Shown in pieces: positions 1 to 8,721 of a DNA stretch of 64,000 bases; the stretch's first letter is position 1; every line of letters starts with the position of its first letter. The position numbers and the translations under genes were made by a program. Below the pieces are notes generated by a model. That model was not told where the DNA came from and did no database searches. It was given only the letters and a program-made list of their open reading frames with translations. The DNA is from Roseibium aggregatum IAM 12614 (GTDB lineage: Bacteria > Pseudomonadota > Alphaproteobacteria > Rhizobiales > Stappiaceae): positions 248,001 to 312,000 of the forward strand of contig NZ_AAUW01000001.1 of the NCBI RefSeq assembly GCF_000168975.1, read 5' to 3'.

Positions 1-440
1 ACCGCCGGTTCCTGCTGGAGGAAAACATCGACGACGTGCAGGCGGAAGTTCTGGAAGTGCTGAAGACGGTCGAAGGCCGGCGCGACAAGTTCCGCTATGA
101 CCTGCGCGAATTGCACAGGGTGCTGCCGACCATGACGGAAAAGGACGCACCCGTCGTGCGGACCGTCGCCAAGGCGATTGCCGAGACCATGGGCCGTGAA
201 GCGGAGTATGTCGTCAGTCCGGGCACATACGACCAGAAGCACATCGACCGCATCGGTAAACTGAAAAATTGCATCGCCTATGGCCCGGGCATTCTGGATC
301 TGGCACATAAACCGGACGAATATGTGGGAGTGGATGACATGCTCGATTCTGCGAAGGTGATGGGCCGTTCGCTGATCGAGCTGTTGGCAAGGCCTTGCGA
401 AAGCAGCCTCAATAAAGGGGGAAGTCATGCGTTTGCGTAA
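1..440 (+). CDS. M20 family deacylase/peptidase, C-terminal part
   Basis: The gene is cut by the window start; the reading frame is open from base 3. The visible part (about 146 residues) matches the C-terminal catalytic lobe of ArgE/DapE-type M20 metallohydrolases, with the late motif KNCIAYGPG followed by a conserved DLAHKPDEYVGVDDM stretch that carries the last metal-ligand histidine. Such enzymes remove acyl groups from N-acylated amino acids or cleave small amides in the cytoplasm. The stop overlaps the start of the following binding-protein gene by 14 bases, so the two are probably cotranscribed, and the importer may bring in this enzyme's substrate. The exact substrate cannot be read from the C-terminus. 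Confidence 0.75.
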   Translation, partial: RRFLLEENIDDVQAEVLEVLKTVEGRRDKFRYDLRELHRVLPTMTEKDAPVVRTVAKAIAETMGREAEYVVSPGTYDQKHIDRIGKLKNCIAYGPGILDLAHKPDEYVGVDDMLDSAKVMGRSLIELLARPCESSLNKGGSHAFA

Positions 441-1911
441 GTTTGGATTGGGTCTGGTCAGTGCTTTGGCACTGGCAGCGAGCATGGGAGTGGCCCATGC
501 AAAGAGCGATATCGTGGTGGCCATGCAACTGGAACCGCCTCATCTGGACCCGACTGGTGCCGCTGCGGGCGCGATTGATTCCGTTCTTTATTCCAACGTC
601 TTCGAAGGGCTGACCCGCTTCGGCCCCGATGGCTCGGTCAACCCGGGCCTTGCCGAAAGCTGGGAGATTTCCGAGGACGGCAAGACCTACACCTTCAAGC
701 TGCATGAAGGCGTGAAATTTCATGATGGATCGGATCTGACGGCAGACGACGTCAAGTTCAGTCTGGATCGTGCACGCGCCGACGATAGCCAGAACGCGCA
801 AAAGGCGCTGTTCACCGGCATCGAAACCGTCGAAGTGGTTGATCCGCTGACCGTGAAAGTGACGCTCAAGGAGCCGAACGGCAGTTTCCTGTTCAACATG
901 GCCTGGGGCGATGCGGTTATCGTCGCGCCGGAATCCATCGGCGATATCAAGAGTAAGCCAATCGGCACGGGTGCCTTCAAGTTCACCAACTGGGTGCAGG
1001 GCGACCGTATCGATCTGGAAAAGAACGCCGATTACTGGGGTGAACCGGCGAAGCTCGACAAGGTCACCTTCAAGTTCATTTCCGATCCGACGGCGGCCTT
1101 TGCTGCCGTGATGGCGGAAGACGTCAATGCTTTTGTCGGTTTTCCGGCACCGGAAAACCTGCCGCAGTTCGAAGCCGATTCCCGCTTCCAGGTGCTGGTC
1201 GGCTCGACCGAAGGCGAGACCATTCTTGCCGCCAACAACAAGCTGCCGCCGCTCGACAACATCAAGGTGCGTGAGGCGATTGCCCATGCGGTTGACCGGC
1301 AGGCGATCATCGATGGCGCCATGTTCGGCTACGGCACGCCGATCGGCACCCATTTCGCGCCGCATAGTCCTGATTACGTCGATCTGACGGCGAACAGCCA
1401 GTACGATCCGGAACTTGCCAAGAAGCTGCTGGCCGAGGCCGGTTACGCGGAGGGGTTCACCACCACGCTCAAGCTGCCGCCGCCTTCCTACGCCCGCCGT
1501 GGCGGGGAGATCATCGCGGCACAGCTGCGCGCTGTCGGCATCGAAACCGAGATCAGCAATCTGGAATGGGCGCAGTGGCTGGAACAGGTGTTCAAGGGCA
1601 AGGATTTTGGCCTGACGATCGTCAGCCATACCGAGCCGATGGATATCGGCATCTATGCCCGGCCGGACTACTATTTCCAGTATGACAATGCGGACTTCCA
1701 GAAGCTCTTTGCCGATCTGACGGCGGAGGACGATCCGGAAAAACGGTCAGTCTTGTTGAAACAGGCCCAGGAGATGATCTCCAAGGATTACGTCAACACC
1801 TACCTGTTCCAGCTCGCGTTCCCGACCATCGCCGATGCCAAGATCAAGGGCCTCTGGGAAAACCAGCCGACCCAGGCAACGGACCTGACGGCGGTCTACT
1901 GGGAAGACTGA
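427..1911 (+). CDS. ABC transporter substrate-binding protein, family 5 (peptide/opine type)
   Basis: A 494-residue periplasmic binding protein of the DppA/OppA family (SBP_bac_5). It opens with a Sec signal peptide (MRLRKFG, a hydrophobic stretch, then AHA as likely cleavage site). Family signatures follow: LEPPHLDPT near the mature start, the YSNVFEGLTRF segment, and LAESWEISEDGKTYTFKL. It should bind a peptide, opine or similar amide and deliver it to the two permeases downstream. A good Shine-Dalgarno (AAAGGGGGAAG) precedes the ATG although the upstream reading frame is still open there. The overlap with the M20 enzyme suggests an N-acyl or amide substrate; this is an inference. Confidence 0.9.
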   Translation: MRLRKFGLGLVSALALAASMGVAHAKSDIVVAMQLEPPHLDPTGAAAGAIDSVLYSNVFEGLTRFGPDGSVNPGLAESWEISEDGKTYTFKLHEGVKFHDGSDLTADDVKFSLDRARADDSQNAQKALFTGIETVEVVDPLTVKVTLKEPNGSFLFNMAWGDAVIVAPESIGDIKSKPIGTGAFKFTNWVQGDRIDLEKNADYWGEPAKLDKVTFKFISDPTAAFAAVMAEDVNAFVGFPAPENLPQFEADSRFQVLVGSTEGETILAANNKLPPLDNIKVREAIAHAVDRQAIIDGAMFGYGTPIGTHFAPHSPDYVDLTANSQYDPELAKKLLAEAGYAEGFTTTLKLPPPSYARRGGEIIAAQLRAVGIETEISNLEWAQWLEQVFKGKDFGLTIVSHTEPMDIGIYARPDYYFQYDNADFQKLFADLTAEDDPEKRSVLLKQAQEMISKDYVNTYLFQLAFPTIADAKIKGLWENQPTQATDLTAVYWED

Positions 1912-1925
1912 TCCGAACTGCACAG

Positions 1926-1956
1926 AAGATGCCCGCGCCGGGTGTGCGGGCATCTT
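1926..1956 (+). terminator. hairpin between binding protein and first permease
   Basis: An 11-base perfect stem (AAGATGCCCGC with GCGGGCATCTT) around a 9-base loop, 14 bases after the binding-protein stop and followed by a short pyrimidine-rich stretch (TCATCCCTCC) rather than a clean T-run. The same transporter operon continues downstream, so it is more likely a partial terminator or an mRNA 3'-end stabiliser than a full stop. Confidence 0.7.
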
Positions 1957-2012
1957 TCATCCCTCCTTTCCTTTTGACGGTATCTGACTGCCGATAGGCA
2001 CGCGACGCGTTC

Positions 2013-2960
2013 ATGCTGCAATATTTCCTGAAACGCCTTCTGTCTCTGGGGCTCAGCCTCGTGGCTGCGTCGGTGGTGATCTTCCTGGCTCTTGAAGTGG
2101 TGCCCGGTGACCCGGCATCCTACATGCTTGGCCTCAACGCTCAAGAAGACACGCTGGCCGCGCTGCGACAGGAGCTGGGCCTCGGCGGCAGTCTTTTTGA
2201 GCGCTACGCAACCTGGGCCGGGGGGCTTCTCGTCGGCGATTTCGGAACGTCTTACACCTACCGAACGCCGGTCGCCGGCATGATTGCCGACCGGCTCTGG
2301 GTGTCCTTGCCGCTGGCGCTTTATGCCCTGGTCCTGAGCACGTTGATTGCCTTTCCGGCCGGCATTTGGGCTGCCTCGCGCCGGGGCTCCCATGCCGATG
2401 GCGCCGTCATGGGTGTCACTCAGCTCGGCATTGCCATTCCCAATTTCTGGTTCGCGATGCTGATGGTGCTGGTCTTCGCCATCAATCTGCGCTGGTTTTC
2501 CGCCGGCGGGTTTCCGGGCTGGGACGCTGGCTTCTTCGTGGCCCTGAAGGCGCTGACCCTGCCGGCCATTGCACTCGCGCTGCCACAGGCAAGCATTCTG
2601 ACACGGGTCATGCGCTCCAGCCTGCTCGACACGCTGGGAGAGGATTTCATCCGCACGGCCCGGGCCAAGGGGCTCAGCAAAGGGCAGGCGCTCTGGCGCC
2701 ATGCAGTGCGCAACGCGCTCATTCCAGTGCTGACCATCCTCGGGCTGCAATTCTCCTTCCTGCTGGCGGGGGCCATCATCATTGAGAACGTCTTCTTCCT
2801 GCCGGGGCTCGGCAGACTGGTCTTCCAGTCAATCAGCGCGCGCGATCTGATCGTGGTCGAAAGCGTCGTGATGCTGCTGGTGTTTGCAGTGATCGTCGTC
2901 AACTTTACCGTCGACATGGCCTATGCTTGGGTCGATCCGAGATTGCGGAGGCGCCGTTGA
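2013..2960 (+). CDS. ABC transporter permease, DppB type
   Basis: A 315-residue inner-membrane permease of the peptide/nickel (DppB/OppB) family. It starts MLQYFLKRLL, the typical first helix of this family, followed by the conserved FLALEVVPGDPASYMLG segment with the PGDP signature. The ATPase-contact (EAA) loop is visible as DFIRTARAKGLSKGQALWRHAVRNAL, in two short blocks around residue 215. The last helix ends VDMAYAWVDPRLRRRR, also family-typical. The stop overlaps the next start (TGATG), so the two permeases are translationally coupled and should form a heterodimer. Confidence 0.92.
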   Translation: MLQYFLKRLLSLGLSLVAASVVIFLALEVVPGDPASYMLGLNAQEDTLAALRQELGLGGSLFERYATWAGGLLVGDFGTSYTYRTPVAGMIADRLWVSLPLALYALVLSTLIAFPAGIWAASRRGSHADGAVMGVTQLGIAIPNFWFAMLMVLVFAINLRWFSAGGFPGWDAGFFVALKALTLPAIALALPQASILTRVMRSSLLDTLGEDFIRTARAKGLSKGQALWRHAVRNALIPVLTILGLQFSFLLAGAIIIENVFFLPGLGRLVFQSISARDLIVVESVVMLLVFAVIVVNFTVDMAYAWVDPRLRRRR

Positions 2961-3790
2961 TGAGCCTCCTGTTCCACAGCCGCACCCTGCTTCCGGGCGC
3001 CGTTTTGACGCTTCTGTTCACGGCTGCCGCGCTGATCAGCCTCGTTTGGGTGCCGTATGACACGACGGTGGTGGATATCGCCAACCGGATGAAGCCGCCA
3101 AGCTGGCTGCATCCCTTCGGCACCGATCAGTTCGGGCGGGATATTCTCAGCATGATCATGGTGGGCGCGCGCACCTCCATCGCCGTTGCGCTGGTGGCCG
3201 TCGGCATCGGCATGGCCGTCGGTGTCCCGCTTGGTCTTGCCGCTGCTGCCAGAAAAGGTGGTCTGATGGACGAGATCATCATGCGCGCCAATGACCTGGT
3301 ATTTGCGTTCCCGAGCCTTCTGATCGCGGTCATGATCACCGCCGTCTTCGGTGCATCGGCGCTCAACGCCATCATTGCCATCGGCATCTTCAACATCCCG
3401 GTGTTCGCGCGCCTGACGCGAGGCGCTGCACTGTCGCTCTGGAACCGGGAGTACATTCTGGCAGCTCGGGTGGCGGGCAAGGGCTCGGCGCGCATCTCGC
3501 TGGAACATATCCTGCCCAACGTCGCCAATCTCCTGATCGTTCAGGGCACGATCCAGTTCTCACTCGGCATTCTGGCCGAGGCCGGCCTCAGCTATGTCGG
3601 TCTTGGCGCGCAGCCTCCCACTGCAAGTTGGGGCCGTATGCTGGCCGACAGCCAGACAATGATATCGCTTGCGCCCCATCTGGCGCTGTTTCCGGGCCTT
3701 GCCATCCTGTTGACTGTCCTCGGTCTGAACCTGCTGGGCGATGGCCTGCGTGACAGTCTCGACCCGAAACTCAGGAGAGCCCGCACATGA
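2960..3790 (+). CDS. ABC transporter permease, DppC type
   Basis: A 276-residue permease of the DppC/OppC family, partner of the preceding DppB-type subunit. I place the start at the ATG overlapping the upstream stop; an in-frame upstream start would add 11 residues inside the previous gene. The signature HPFGTDQFGRDILS lies near residue 53, and the EAA loop reads REYILAARVAGKGSARI followed by HILPN. The C-terminus NLLGDGLRDSLDPKLR is the family's usual ending. Its stop overlaps the start of the ATPase gene by four bases (ATGA). Confidence 0.92.
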   Translation: MSLLFHSRTLLPGAVLTLLFTAAALISLVWVPYDTTVVDIANRMKPPSWLHPFGTDQFGRDILSMIMVGARTSIAVALVAVGIGMAVGVPLGLAAAARKGGLMDEIIMRANDLVFAFPSLLIAVMITAVFGASALNAIIAIGIFNIPVFARLTRGAALSLWNREYILAARVAGKGSARISLEHILPNVANLLIVQGTIQFSLGILAEAGLSYVGLGAQPPTASWGRMLADSQTMISLAPHLALFPGLAILLTVLGLNLLGDGLRDSLDPKLRRART

Positions 3791-5391
3791 GCCGCTCCGA
3801 AACCGGCCTCCTTTCGATACAGGACCTGTCGCTTTCCATTCATGGGCTGCCGATCCTGAAGAACGTTTCCATGGACGTGGCGCCGGGCCGCATTCTGGGC
3901 GTCATCGGCGAGAGCGGCTCGGGCAAGTCGATCACGGCCTTTTCCGTGCTGCAACTGTTGCCGGGAGGTGCGTCCTGCACTGGGTCGATCACCCTGTCCG
4001 GCAAGGACATCCTTTCGCTCAGCGAGGCCGAATTATGCGGTCTGCGCGGGAGGGACGTCGGCATGGTCTTCCAGGAGCCCATGACCGCGCTCAACCCGCT
4101 GAAGACCATTGGCGATCAGGTAGCCGAGACGATCCTGATCCACGAGCGTGTTTCGAAAGCCGAAGCGATGGTGCGGGCAGCCGATGCCCTGCGCCGGGCG
4201 GAGCTGCCGCAGGAGCGGTTCCCGCTCAGCCGGTATCCGCACGAACTCTCCGGCGGTCAGCGGCAGAGGGTGGTCATCGCCATGGCGATTGCGCTGCGGC
4301 CCAAACTCCTGATTGCCGATGAACCGACCACGGCGCTGGATGTCACCACCCAGGCACAGATCCTGGATCTTCTGAAGCGTCTTGTCGCCGAGGGCGGCAT
4401 GGGCCTGGTGCTGATCAGTCACGATCTCGCCGTCGTGGCCGATCTTGCCGACGATCTGGTTATCATGCGCCAGGGCGAGGTGGTCGAAAGCGGCCCGGCG
4501 AAAGCGCTCTTCGGCAATCTGCAACACCCTTATTCGCGCGCACTGCTGGAAGCCTCGGCCCATGTGCCGGAACGCCGCCAGGAGGTGCTGGACCTGCCTC
4601 TGCTGCAGGTGCGCGAAGTCGTGCGCGATTATACCGGGCACACACATGGCTGGTGGGGCAAGACCACGCAGTTTCGAGCCGTTGACGGTGTCAGCTTCGA
4701 GATCCGCAAAGGCGAAAGCCTTGGTCTTGTCGGCGAATCCGGTTGCGGAAAATCCACGCTTACGCGGGCGATCCTCGGCCTTGAGGAGGTGCAGGGCGGC
4801 GAGATCCTGTTCGACGGCCTGCCGGTCTTCACCCATCACCATGCCAACCAGATCGTGCGCCGGCGCATGCAGGTGGTGTTCCAGGATCCCTATGGCAGCT
4901 TCAATCCGCGCTGGAAGGTGGACAGGCTGATCACCGAACCGTTCCATCTGCTTGCTAACCCGCCCAAGGGGGCCGAGCGCGACAGGGCCATTGCCGAAGC
5001 TCTTGAAAGCGTCGGATTGAGCGCGGCCGATGCCCAAAAGTACATTCACGAATTTTCCGGCGGCCAGCGGCAGCGCATCGCGATCGCGCGCGCCCTCATC
5101 ATCAAGCCCGACCTGATCATTCTGGACGAAGCGGTCTCGGCGCTGGATGTGTCCGTCCGTGCCCAGGTGCTGGATCTTCTGGCGGACCTGGCCGGAAGAT
5201 TTGGCCTGACATACCTCTTCATCAGCCACGATCTCAGCGTGGTCCGCTCGATCACCGACCGGGTGCTGGTGATGAAATCCGGCAAGATCGTTGAGGAAGG
5301 TCCGACGAACACCGTCTTCGACCGGCCCAGCCACCCATACACACAACAACTTGTTGCCGCCGCGCCGGTTCTGCCGGCCGGTATCGCTTGA
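3787..5391 (+). CDS. ABC transporter ATP-binding protein, fused DppD-DppF type
   Basis: A 534-residue cytoplasmic protein containing two complete peptide-type ATPase domains in one chain, in place of the usual separate DppD and DppF. Domain 1 has Walker A GESGSGKS near residue 43, signature LSGGQRQRV near 155 and Walker B LLIADEP. Domain 2 has Walker [10 protein letters not shown] near 315, FSGGQRQRI near 420 and LIILDEA. The second Walker B ends in DEA, where most families have DEP; this is common in the DppF half. It powers the importer formed with the two preceding permeases. The stop lies 11 bases before the next start. Confidence 0.93.
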   Translation: MSRSETGLLSIQDLSLSIHGLPILKNVSMDVAPGRILGVIGESGSGKSITAFSVLQLLPGGASCTGSITLSGKDILSLSEAELCGLRGRDVGMVFQEPMTALNPLKTIGDQVAETILIHERVSKAEAMVRAADALRRAELPQERFPLSRYPHELSGGQRQRVVIAMAIALRPKLLIADEPTTALDVTTQAQILDLLKRLVAEGGMGLVLISHDLAVVADLADDLVIMRQGEVVESGPAKALFGNLQHPYSRALLEASAHVPERRQEVLDLPLLQVREVVRDYTGHTHGWWGKTTQFRAVDGVSFEIRKGESLGLVGESGCGKSTLTRAILGLEEVQGGEILFDGLPVFTHHHANQIVRRRMQVVFQDPYGSFNPRWKVDRLITEPFHLLANPPKGAERDRAIAEALESVGLSAADAQKYIHEFSGGQRQRIAIARALIIKPDLIILDEAVSALDVSVRAQVLDLLADLAGRFGLTYLFISHDLSVVRSITDRVLVMKSGKIVEEGPTNTVFDRPSHPYTQQLVAAAPVLPAGIA

Positions 5392-5402
5392 GGGAGAAGC
5401 TC

Positions 5403-6857
5403 ATGACACAGGAACTGGACCTTTGGTTCGATCCGGCCAAGTGCCTGATCGGCGGAAAATGGGTGGCCCCTGTGGGAGGCGGCGAACTGCCGCTGAACGA
5501 TCCGTCGACCGGTGCACGCATCGGGGCGATTGCCCGCGGCGGGGCGGAGGATATTGAAGCTGCGGTCGAGGCGGCGGAAGCTGCCATGGCGGGGGAGTGG
5601 GGCCGGACAAACGCTGCCGAACGCGGCCGGTTTCTGTTTCGCCTGCGCGAACTGGTGCTGGAAAAGGTCGACCATCTGGCGCGGATCGAATCCATCGACG
5701 TCGGCAAGCCGCTGAAACAGGCACGCGCCGATGCCGTCGCACTTGCCCGCTATCTGGAATTTTATGGCGGGGCAGCCGACAAGCTTCACGGCGAAACCAT
5801 TCCGTATCTCGACGGCTACACGGTCTACACCTTGCGCGAACCGCATGGCGTCACGGGACATATCGTGCCGTGGAATTACCCGATGCAGATCATCGGCCGA
5901 TCTGTCGGCGCAGCCTTGGCAACGGGCAATGCCTGTGTGCTGAAACCGGCGGAAGATGCCTGCCTGACAGCGCTCGCCTTTGCGGATCTCGCCCGTCAGG
6001 CCGGTCTGCCGGAAGGGGCGTTGAATGTGGTTCCGGGGCTCGGGGCCGAAGCCGGTGCAGCCCTGACGGCTCATCCGCGCGTCCACCACATCTCCTTCAC
6101 CGGGTCGGTCGCGACCGGCGTTCAGGTGCAGATGGCAGCGGCAAGAAATGTTGTGCCGGTCACGCTGGAACTCGGCGGCAAGTCGCCTCAGCTTGTGTTC
6201 GAGGATGCCGATCTCGACGCTGCCCTGCCGTTCCTTGTGAATGCGGGCATTCAGAACGCCGGGCAGACCTGCTCGGCGTCCTCACGCATACTGGTGCACA
6301 AGTCTGTCCTGGACCAGGTGACCGAACGCATGGCGGCTCGCTATGGGGCGCTGAAGGTCGGACCGGCACTCAACGATCTTGATGTCGGGCCGCTGATCTC
6401 GTCAAAGCAGAAGGGCATCGTCTCGAGTTTTCTGGACCGGGGCGCAGATCTTCAAAAGGTGGCGGAAGGTGCCCTGCAGGACGCTCCGGACGGCGGAAAC
6501 TACGTCTGCCCGACCCTCTTTGCCGGCGTTTCACCCGGCCACGTGCTGGCGCGGGATGAGATCTTCGGTCCGGTGCAGGTGATCATTCCCTTTGACGACG
6601 AGGACGAAGCCATCGCCATTGCCAATGGCACGGACTACGGCCTCGTCGCGAGCCTTTGGACCCGCGACGGAGCGCGCCAGATGCGGCTCGCCAGGAAGAT
6701 CCGCACCGGCCAGGTCTTCATCAACAACTACGGTGCCGGTGGCGGTGTCGAACTGCCGTTCGGCGGCATGGGCAAATCCGGCCACGGCCGGGAAAAAGGC
6801 TTCGAGGCACTCTACGGCTTCACCACGCTGAAGACCGTGGCAGCGTTTCACGGGTAA
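5403..6857 (+). CDS. NAD(P)-dependent aldehyde dehydrogenase
   Basis: A 484-residue aldehyde dehydrogenase superfamily enzyme. The chosen ATG has GGGAGAAG seven to eight bases upstream. Visible catalytic elements are PWNYP (near residue 157), the general-base glutamate in ELGGKSPQ (Glu256) and the nucleophile in NAGQTCSASS (Cys290). It oxidises an aldehyde to the acid with NAD(P)+. Following the importer directly, it probably acts on a semialdehyde or amino-aldehyde made from the imported compound. Family resemblance is to betaine-aldehyde and gamma-aminobutyraldehyde-type enzymes, but substrate specificity cannot be fixed here. Confidence 0.9.
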   Translation: MTQELDLWFDPAKCLIGGKWVAPVGGGELPLNDPSTGARIGAIARGGAEDIEAAVEAAEAAMAGEWGRTNAAERGRFLFRLRELVLEKVDHLARIESIDVGKPLKQARADAVALARYLEFYGGAADKLHGETIPYLDGYTVYTLREPHGVTGHIVPWNYPMQIIGRSVGAALATGNACVLKPAEDACLTALAFADLARQAGLPEGALNVVPGLGAEAGAALTAHPRVHHISFTGSVATGVQVQMAAARNVVPVTLELGGKSPQLVFEDADLDAALPFLVNAGIQNAGQTCSASSRILVHKSVLDQVTERMAARYGALKVGPALNDLDVGPLISSKQKGIVSSFLDRGADLQKVAEGALQDAPDGGNYVCPTLFAGVSPGHVLARDEIFGPVQVIIPFDDEDEAIAIANGTDYGLVASLWTRDGARQMRLARKIRTGQVFINNYGAGGGVELPFGGMGKSGHGREKGFEALYGFTTLKTVAAFHG

Positions 6858-6910
6858 TGGGCCGGGATGCTCCGGTTCGTTGCGCCAAAAGAACAATCGA
6901 ATGTAGCTCC

Positions 6911-6946
6911 CCGGTCCCGGCTCGCGTTTCGCTTGGCCGGGATGAC
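6911..6946 (+). repeat. REP-like palindromic element, copy A
   Basis: In the 124-base gap between the aldehyde dehydrogenase and the SDR lies a small imperfect palindrome with arms TCCCGGC (6915-6921) and GCCGGGA (6936-6942), ending CGCTTGGCCGGGATGAC. The same ending recurs, diverged, at 8356-8387, 39976-40018 (inverted) and 40090-40137, so I treat it as a dispersed short repeat. The assignment rests on eye comparison only. Confidence 0.45.
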
Positions 6947-6981
6947 GCTGGAGAGCATGGAACCAAGATCGGGAGGTTTGC

Positions 6982-7722
6982 ATGAGACTTGAAGGAAAGA
7001 AGGCGATTGTCACGGGCGGGGCCTCGGGCTTTGGCGCTGGGATCGTGCGCAAGTTCGCGGCAGAAGGCGCCAAGGTGATGGTCGCCGACCTGAACCTGGA
7101 GCTTGCCGAGGAAATTGCCGCTGAAGTCGGCGGTCTGGCCATCAAGGCGGACGTCTCCAGCAACGACAGTGTCAGCCACATGGCCGACGTTGCCTCGTCT
7201 CTTCTCGGCAGCGTTGACATTCTGGTCAACAATGCAGGCATCACGCATCTGCCGAAGCCGATGCAGGAGGTCACCGAAGAAGAGTTTGACCGGGTGATGG
7301 CGGTCAATTGCAAGTCGGTCTATCTGACGGCCAAGCACTTCGTTCCGGCCATGACGGAAGCCGGCAAGGGCGCAATCCTGAATGTTGCCTCCACCGCAGG
7401 CCTCAGCCCGCGTCCGCGGCTCAACTGGTACAACGCCTCCAAGGGGTGGATGATCACCGCGACGAAGACAATGGCCGTGGAACTGGCTCCTTCGGGTGTT
7501 CGGGTGAACGCAATCTGCCCAGTGGCCGGCGAGACGCCGCTCCTGAAAAGCTTCATGGGGGAAGACACGCCTGAAATACGGGCCAAGTTCCTGTCCACCA
7601 TTCCCATCGGCCGCTTTTCCACGCCCGAAGACATGGGCAACGCCGCCTGTTTCCTGTGCTCGGACGAGGCAGGCATGATCACGGGCGTTGCGATGGAAGT
7701 CGACGGCGGTCGCTGCATCTGA
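6982..7722 (+). CDS. short-chain dehydrogenase/reductase (SDR)
   Basis: A 246-residue classical SDR of the FabG/glucose-1-dehydrogenase type. The cofactor loop TGGASGFGAG begins at residue 11, NNAG is at 83-86, and the catalytic set is Ser137, Tyr150 and Lys154 (YNASK). Asp36 at the end of the second strand favours NAD(H). It is a cytoplasmic alcohol/ketone oxidoreductase, plausibly making or using the aldehyde or keto compound handled by the neighbouring aldehyde dehydrogenase. The SD GGGAGG sits just upstream. It is separated from the dehydrogenase by a REP-like element but could still be cotranscribed. Confidence 0.88.
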   Translation: MRLEGKKAIVTGGASGFGAGIVRKFAAEGAKVMVADLNLELAEEIAAEVGGLAIKADVSSNDSVSHMADVASSLLGSVDILVNNAGITHLPKPMQEVTEEEFDRVMAVNCKSVYLTAKHFVPAMTEAGKGAILNVASTAGLSPRPRLNWYNASKGWMITATKTMAVELAPSGVRVNAICPVAGETPLLKSFMGEDTPEIRAKFLSTIPIGRFSTPEDMGNAACFLCSDEAGMITGVAMEVDGGRCI

Positions 7723-7807
7723 GGATTGATCAGCCTCGGCCGGATCCTGTATCGGCATGTCCCAACAGACTTGCGCGACATCGAGACGGCTGAAGGAAGA
7801 CAATATC

Positions 7808-8197
7808 ATGAAGCGATACACCGGAGGCTGCCTGTGCGGAAACGTCAGGTTTGTGGCAGAGGGCGAACCGTATCGGGTCGGCCTTTGCCATTGTCTCGAC
7901 TGCCGCAAGCATCACGGGGCTTTGTTTCACGCCTCGGCTGTGTTTCCGCAGGATGCCGTAACGGTTGAAGGCCAGACAGAGGCTTATCAGGGGCGGTCTT
8001 TCTGCCCGCGCTGCGGCTCGTCGGTCTTTTCCCAGTCCGGCGACGAAATGGAACTGCATCTGGGTGCGCTCGATGCCCCTGATCAGTTGACGCCGACCTA
8101 TGAACTCTGGACCGTCCGCCGCGAAGCCTGGTTGCCGGAGTTTCCGATTTCCCGACACTACGAGCGTGACAGGGAAAACGAGGGCCGCGAGGAGTAG
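7808..8197 (+). CDS. GFA family zinc-binding protein
   Basis: A 129-residue protein of the CENP-V/GFA (glutathione-dependent formaldehyde-activating enzyme-like) fold. The full cysteine set is present: CLC at 8-10, CHCLDC at 27-32 and CPRC at 66-69, matching two zinc sites. The start is the ATG at 7808, preceded by GAAGGAAGA; an upstream in-frame start is less likely. Most family members have no proven role, and formaldehyde activation should not be assumed. It follows the SDR by 85 bases with no obvious terminator between them. Confidence 0.85.
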   Translation: MKRYTGGCLCGNVRFVAEGEPYRVGLCHCLDCRKHHGALFHASAVFPQDAVTVEGQTEAYQGRSFCPRCGSSVFSQSGDEMELHLGALDAPDQLTPTYELWTVRREAWLPEFPISRHYERDRENEGREE

Positions 8198-8355
8198 GGC
8201 GCGCTCCAGGTTCAAAGACTTCCGCGCAGCCCTCCGGTGTCTACCCGGGCGAGCATCGCGAGACCGGGTGTCTACGCATTTTCAGAGCGGCCGAGTTTTC
8301 AAGAAATACTGACGCGATCAAACCCGGGCTTGGTGCTGGTTGGATAGTGAGCAGG

Positions 8356-8387
8356 CGCAGATCCGGGGTGCGCTTGTCCTGGGTAAC
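8356..8387 (+). repeat. REP-like element, diverged copy B
   Basis: Contains ATCCGGGG followed by CGCTTGTCCTGGGTAAC, resembling the ending of the element at 6911-6946. The palindrome is imperfect, so assignment to the same family is tentative. Confidence 0.3.
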
Positions 8388-8597
8388 ACCCTTTGAAACG
8401 ACGAAGCCTGTAACTTTCGCGCATTATGATTTCCAGTTTATGCATCCGTGAATGACTGCGTCTCACGTGTTCGGCGGGATGCGGGAGCACCGGATTCGAT
8501 CCTCTTTAGTGCCGCCGGAACGCTCTCAGACAAATTTTTCTCACGTTTAAATTCAGGCGAAAGACGCTGAAATCGCTTGCTAATTTTACGCATGAAA

Positions 8598-8609
8598 TGA
8601 ATGCATTCA
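8598..8609. promoter_or_regulatory. palindrome TGAATGCATTCA upstream of rbsB
   Basis: A perfect 12-base palindrome, centred about 18 bases upstream of the LacI-type operator. It may be a second regulator site; no assigned factor. Confidence 0.35.
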
Positions 8610-8614
8610 AAAAA

Positions 8615-8628
8615 ATGAAACGTTTCAT
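8615..8628. promoter_or_regulatory. LacI-family operator for the ribose operon
   Basis: The perfect 14-base palindrome ATGAAACGTTTCAT has the central CG and GAAAC/GTTTC arms typical of LacI/GalR-family operators such as those of RbsR and PurR. It ends two bases before a TTGACG that could be the -35 of the rbsB promoter (8630-8635), so bound repressor would block the polymerase. The LacI-type gene at the end of this operon is the natural partner. Confidence 0.75.
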
Positions 8629-8629
8629 A

Positions 8630-8662
8630 TTGACGTCCCATTTCGACCGTGCTTTCAATTAT
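8630..8662 (+). promoter_or_regulatory. candidate rbsB promoter
   Basis: TTGACG at 8630-8635 is a good sigma-70 -35. The -10 is poorly defined; AT-rich CAATTAT (8656-8662) is the best nearby candidate, with a longer than ideal spacer. Supported mainly by the operator directly upstream. Confidence 0.35.
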
Positions 8663-8721
8663 CGAGCCTGATAGCGCCCTTGGAATGGCGTGAGAGGTGC
8701 AGCCTTTTTGGGAGGAAAATC

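Larger units (their letters stand above)
8198..8721. other. intergenic region upstream of the ribose operon
   Basis: No credible gene is seen in these 524 bases. The left half holds a duplicated GGTGTCTAC word (8237-8245 and 8266-8274) and a diverged REP-like copy at 8356-8387. The right half is AT-rich and carries two perfect palindromes and a possible promoter for rbsB, listed separately. Confidence 0.6.

Noticed and set aside
8490-8515. tRNA-like T-loop (GGATTCGATCC)
   Set aside because: The bases flanking the loop do not form a T-stem, and no acceptor or anticodon arms can be drawn.
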